Positions 60,663-64,000 of a stretch of DNA of 64,000 nt are shown one piece after another. Where the stretch lies: positions 1,178,001 to 1,242,000 of the forward strand of contig NZ_CP097478.1 of NCBI RefSeq assembly GCF_024029915.1, given 5' to 3'. The translations under genes were made by a program, and so were the position numbers. Every line of letters begins with the position of its first letter. Positions within the stretch are counted from its first letter, which is position 1. This DNA comes from Fructilactobacillus ixorae. Its GTDB lineage: Bacteria; Bacillota; Bacilli; Lactobacillales; Lactobacillaceae. A model generated the notes under the pieces. That model worked only from the letters and a program-made list of their open reading frames with translations, had not been told where the DNA came from and ran no database searches.

Positions 60663-62216
60663 ATGGAAGATCAAGCAAAGCACCACGTTTATACTGATTA
60701 CTTTTTCAACGAATCCGCTTATGATTATCACGATGGCGGCTACGTTCCGTTGGAAAAGCACGATGCTCCCGAAAGTAAGCTCAACATCCCCGAATTACTC
60801 AAACCTGACAAGGTCGAGGGGAATGATGTTTGGTACACCGTGGAAGCCCAACCAGGGGAAACCCAAATTTTACCGGGGGAACCAACCAAAACCTGGGGTT
60901 ACAATCAAAGTTTGTTGGGGAAAACGATTATTTATGAAGATGGTAAAAACTACCATGTTACCCTAAAAAATAGTCTTCCCGAATTAACTACCTACCACTG
61001 GCACGGCCTAGACGTTTCTGGTCCGTACATTGACGGTGGTTGTCACGCACCGGTTTACCCTGGGGAAGCTAAGGAAATCGAATTCCCAATCCATCAACCA
61101 GCTGCAACAACTTGGTTGCACGCTCATCCGTGTCCTTTAACTGGTTGGGACGTTTGGCATGGCCTTGCGTGTGCGGTGGTCGTCAAAGACCAACACGAAG
61201 CAACGTTGCCATTGCCACGGAACTACGGGGTGGACGATCTTCCGGTAATCCTGCAAGACCGCCGGTTTGACGAACACAACCAGTGGAACTACGACGATGA
61301 CTACGATCCCGATGGAACTGCCGGTCCAACGGCCCTAATTAACGGAACCGTCAATCCCTACTTTGACGTTACCACGCAAAAATTGCGGTTACGATTCTTA
61401 GACGGTTCGAACCGGCGGGAATGGCGTTTGCACCTCAGCGATGACATGGTGATGACCCAAATCGCTTCTGACGGTGGCTTATTGCCTGAACCAGTTTACC
61501 TAACCAAGTTAATGATGACCTGTGCCGAACGGACGGAAGTTGTTTTAGACTTTGGCAAGTACAAACCAGGCGACGAAGTGACCTTGTACTCTGATGACAC
61601 GCCGATTCTCAAGTTCAAGATTCACGAATTCGCCACGGATGACACGGAAATTCCGGATCACCTTGCTGACGTCGAGTATCCAGATCCTGACAAAGACGCC
61701 TTGGTCCACCAAGTTGTAATGTCTGGAACTGACGAAGAAGTTCAAATCAACGGGAAAAAATTTGGGATGATGCGGATTGATGACCGACAAGAACTCGGAA
61801 AATCCGAATACTGGGACATCACGAACACTAACGATTGTTGTGGGGGCATGATTCACCCCTACCACTCCCACGGTGGTCAGTTCATGGTAGTTTCGCGAAA
61901 TGGAAAAGCACCATATCCCAACGAGCGCGGTTACAAAGATACCATCGGGGTCAACGCGGGCGAAACCGTGCGGGTGAAGATGAAATTTAACCTCCCCGGG
62001 GTCTTCATGTACCACTGCCACATCATCGAACACGAAGATGGGGGCATGATGGCACAACTACAGGTTTACACCAAGGATGATCCGCACAAGAAATACAAAC
62101 TGATGGACATGAAAACCTTGATGGATGCCCTGGCTGAAGAACGGCACTGTCGTCCAGAAGACTTGAAAATCAAGAGCTTGGAATCCTACCACAAGATGGG
62201 CATGGACATGTGTTAA
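60663..62216 (+). CDS. Multicopper oxidase
   Basis: 517 residues, three cupredoxin domains, without signal peptide. All four copper-ligand motifs are present: YHWHGLD (about 116), WLHAHPCP (about 155), HPYHSHGGQF (about 399) and YHCHIIEHEDGGMM (about 448). It is a laccase/SufI-like enzyme of the kind that in lactic acid bacteria oxidises amines or phenols; copper efflux role also possible. The C-terminal Met/Cys/His-rich end (YHKMGMDMC) may help copper loading. Confidence 0.93.
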   Translation: MEDQAKHHVYTDYFFNESAYDYHDGGYVPLEKHDAPESKLNIPELLKPDKVEGNDVWYTVEAQPGETQILPGEPTKTWGYNQSLLGKTIIYEDGKNYHVTLKNSLPELTTYHWHGLDVSGPYIDGGCHAPVYPGEAKEIEFPIHQPAATTWLHAHPCPLTGWDVWHGLACAVVVKDQHEATLPLPRNYGVDDLPVILQDRRFDEHNQWNYDDDYDPDGTAGPTALINGTVNPYFDVTTQKLRLRFLDGSNRREWRLHLSDDMVMTQIASDGGLLPEPVYLTKLMMTCAERTEVVLDFGKYKPGDEVTLYSDDTPILKFKIHEFATDDTEIPDHLADVEYPDPDKDALVHQVVMSGTDEEVQINGKKFGMMRIDDRQELGKSEYWDITNTNDCCGGMIHPYHSHGGQFMVVSRNGKAPYPNERGYKDTIGVNAGETVRVKMKFNLPGVFMYHCHIIEHEDGGMMAQLQVYTKDDPHKKYKLMDMKTLMDALAEERHCRPEDLKIKSLESYHKMGMDMC

Positions 62217-62229
62217 TTTAAACGCAAAC

Positions 62230-62272
62230 TAAAAAAGTCGTAACTGACGTTTCGTCGGTTACGGCTCTTTTG
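62230..62272. terminator. Terminator between convergent units
   Basis: AAAAAGTCGTAACTGACG-TTT-CGTCGGTTACGGCTCTTTT, stem with two G-U pairs. Confidence 0.87.
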
Positions 62273-62284
62273 TTATGCAGAAAT

Positions 62285-62404
62285 TTAATCTTCAAAATTC
62301 GTTAATTCTCGCAAGAAATTATACAGTGAAATTGCCAACGTAACCAAAGTAATCACAAAGGTGGTCAGCGAAATAACTTGGTCTTTTTTCATTGGTTTGC
62401 TCAT
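62285..62404 (-). CDS. Small single-helix membrane protein, 39 aa
   Basis: ATG 62404, 3 nt after the stop of the 55-aa gene, so probably translated by coupling. The peptide is MSKPMKKDQ then a hydrophobic segment VISLTTFVITLVTLAISLY and a short acidic tail ELTNFED. Size and layout recall holin-like toxins or small membrane regulators, but I cannot assign a family. Confidence 0.5.
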   Translation of the reverse strand: MSKPMKKDQVISLTTFVITLVTLAISLYNFLRELTNFED

Positions 62405-62407
62405 TTT

Positions 62408-62575
62408 TCAAAATTCTGATTTATTTAATTTAGCTTGTACCTGTTTGATACTCTTCCTGTATTCTAGACTTTTTCTAGTTTGAGCGGAAGGCCGAATTAT
62501 ATCCAGCATTCTTTTAAATTCTTTTGGGGAATTAGTTACGATTTTAATTGTTTGATTTAGGTTATTCACAATCAT
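62408..62575 (-). CDS. Small basic protein, 55 aa, unknown
   Basis: ATG 62575 with AAAGGAG eight bases upstream (an ATG at 62596 is itself within that site). Sequence MIVNNLNQTIKIVTNSPKEF with a Lys/Arg-rich second half (RKSLEYRKSIKQVQAKLNK) that may be helical and bind RNA or DNA. Forms a two-gene cassette with the 39-aa membrane protein. Confidence 0.55.
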   Translation of the reverse strand: MIVNNLNQTIKIVTNSPKEFKRMLDIIRPSAQTRKSLEYRKSIKQVQAKLNKSEF

Positions 62576-62706
62576 GATTACTGCTCCTTTCCACATAATT
62601 AAATCCAGTTTCTTCCTAGTTAATAAGCATCTTTTTATAAATTATAGAGATCAACATGAGCTATAAGTTAGTTTATTACTTTCTAATACTAGCATCTCTT
62701 GGTTAT

Positions 62707-62740
62707 AAAAAAACTCATAACGATAAAATCATCATGAGTC
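62707..62740 (-). terminator. oppA terminator
   Basis: Minus strand ACTCAT(GAT)GAT-TTT-ATC(GTT)ATGAGT then seven T, 14 nt after the stop. Confidence 0.78.
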
Positions 62741-62753
62741 CAAAAATTAGAAA

Positions 62754-64000
62754 TTATTTGGTTTCAGTTTGCGTAAGTTGCAAATTACTAAATTGGTTGT
62801 CGCTATCAGCTGGTTTAACACTATAGCCCTTCACCCGTTTGTTAACTGGCTGCCAATCTAGTGAGAATGAACTTGGAGCATAAGCTGCTTCCTTGTTCAT
62901 GTATTCCTGCCAGTCCTTGAACTGTTTAGCCCGGTATTTTTCATTCCAAGCCTTGTCGTTATTCATGTTGTTCATCAGTTGCGTGTTTTCCTTGGATACA
63001 AAGTGACCCATGTTGAATGGCGCGCTCTTCCCATACAGTGCAGTAGGAGTGGGTTCAGAACTAACCGAGAATCCGCCCCGCCAAACATCAATGTCCTTGT
63101 TATCAGGTTTTCTCAATGCGTCTAGATAACTATTTCCTTCCATCAACTTACCAGTGGTAAACTTCACGTTCAGGCCGATCTTCCGCCATTGCTGAACGTA
63201 ATACTTACTAGTTGCATTTGAAGCTTCAGAACTATTTGACGCCGCAAAGTTAATTTCCAATGGTTTCCCATTTGGCTGTACCCGCCATTTACCTTTCTTC
63301 TTGTAACCAGCTTGATCTAACAATTTATTGGCTTTGGCTTCATCGTATGGGTATCCCTGAGCCTGTTTGTTATAGTACTTCTTAAAGACCGGTGGAATCA
63401 GGGTATTAGCTCGCCAAGAAACCCCGTTTCCAAACTTCTTAGCAACTTCATCCTGGTCAATGGCATACATCATGGCCTGGCGCAAATTCTTGTTATTCAT
63501 TTTCTTGTTCTTGTCGGTAACCTGCTTATTAGTCTTCGTGTCGAAGTGCCCTAGGTTAAATCCAAAGTAGTAATATCCTAAATCAGGTTGCCCAACCACT
63601 TGGTAGTTACTCATTTTGGCAATCTTTGGATAGTCAGCTGCAGATTGGACTCCCTGGGTAAAGTCATACTTCTTCGCTTTCAACGCGGCCGTCACGTTAC
63701 TTGGTGAAACGATTTGAATGTTGATGTGTTTGATATGCGCCTTTTTACCCCAGTAATACTTATTCGGACTCCAACTCGTTGACTCCCCTTCCACGACTTT
63801 ATCAAGCTTGTAAGCCCCGGTAAAGATCGGTGTTTTCCGAATCTTATCAGAAGCAACGAGATCCGGAATCTTAACGTCCTTCAAGTATTCATACGGTTCA
63901 ACTGTTCCCCACATGAAGTAGTTTCCAGCGTACTGCATGGCCGGTGTGATCCGATCATATTGAATAACCGTCTTCTTGCCGTTTTCACCATCTGGGAAAG
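62754..64000 (-). CDS. oppA: Oligopeptide ABC transporter binding protein (5' end outside window)
   Basis: The frame continues to the right edge without a start, so this is the C-terminal 415 residues. SBP_bac_5 family features: NLRQAMMYAIDQDEVAKKFGNG, KANKLLDQAGYKKKGKWR, and VQQWRKIGLNVKF. OppA-type lipoproteins capture peptides outside the membrane for the Opp importer. None of the permease or ATPase genes is in the window. Confidence 0.92.
   Translation of the reverse strand, partial: FPDGENGKKTVIQYDRITPAMQYAGNYFMWGTVEPYEYLKDVKIPDLVASDKIRKTPIFTGAYKLDKVVEGESTSWSPNKYYWGKKAHIKHINIQIVSPSNVTAALKAKKYDFTQGVQSAADYPKIAKMSNYQVVGQPDLGYYYFGFNLGHFDTKTNKQVTDKNKKMNNKNLRQAMMYAIDQDEVAKKFGNGVSWRANTLIPPVFKKYYNKQAQGYPYDEAKANKLLDQAGYKKKGKWRVQPNGKPLEINFAASNSSEASNATSKYYVQQWRKIGLNVKFTTGKLMEGNSYLDALRKPDNKDIDVWRGGFSVSSEPTPTALYGKSAPFNMGHFVSKENTQLMNNMNNDKAWNEKYRAKQFKDWQEYMNKEAAYAPSSFSLDWQPVNKRVKGYSVKPADSDNQFSNLQLTQTETK

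Overview
The window looks like a chromosomal segment of a heterofermentative lactic acid bacterium of the family Lactobacillaceae. The support is a xylulose-5-phosphate phosphoketolase, a malolactic enzyme/permease/LysR locus, a LysM/Apf-type cell-wall protein, LtaS, strong AGGAGG-type ribosome binding sites and TTGACA/TATAAT promoters. Base composition is close to half G+C by eye. I cannot fix the genus. There are no phage genes, transposases, rRNA genes or CRISPR arrays; one tRNA gene is seen.

Layout. 1-1.1 kb: start of glycerol kinase (runs off the left edge). 1.2-8 kb: small unknown gene, tyrosine phosphatase + tyrS, an Apf/LysM protein behind a WalR-type box, a TerC-thioredoxin-NhaC operon and a GH73 glucosaminidase. 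8-19.3 kb: CorA-like channel, APC amino-acid permease, tRNA-Lys, MerR regulator, histidine phosphatase, LtaS, DUF1054 protein, ferredoxin-NADP reductase, DUF915 hydrolase, nucleoside hydrolase and an EIIC-like permease. 19.5-31.7 kb: HAD phosphatase, an Spx protein without its cysteines, a nucleotidase, a complete ECF importer (S-A-A-T), RNase Y, an XRE/methyltransferase/GNAT run, a probable small RNA and an aminotransferase. 32-41.3 kb: UspA, RluD-like synthase, an acetyltransferase, and a late-shikimate/aromatic operon (MFS - chorismate mutase - aroC - BacA/PheA-like - aroA - tyrA - aroK). 41.4-47 kb: phosphoketolase, its probable GntR regulator, MntH and YbaK. 47-55.3 kb: a respiration block (polyprenyl synthase; ndh-cydA-cydB-cydD-cydC). 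55.4-64 kb: two tandem HD hydrolases, mleS-mleP with divergent mleR, a multicopper oxidase, a two-gene small-protein cassette and the 3' part of an oppA gene.

Most striking observation. Four minus-strand units (APC permease, EIIC-like permease, aminotransferase, aromatic operon) share one 5' architecture: a good sigma-A promoter, a 20-22 codon ORF with its own Shine-Dalgarno, then a long segment with mutually exclusive pairings ending in an intrinsic terminator just before the first structural gene (the aminotransferase gene follows its terminator after about 118 nt). This is the layout of ribosome-mediated (trp-type) transcription attenuation, whereas Firmicutes normally use T-boxes for such genes. 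The leader before the aromatic operon has seven Phe/Tyr/Trp codons among its last eleven, which matches the operon's products. I see no T-box signature in these leaders or upstream of tyrS. The other three leaders share the layout, but their sensed amino acid is uncertain.

Other points: an apparent ATC start codon for mleR, a glycerol kinase with changes at its HPr-phosphorylation and ATP-loop positions, a CorA relative with GEN in place of GMN, and an Spx protein with SxxS in place of CxxC.
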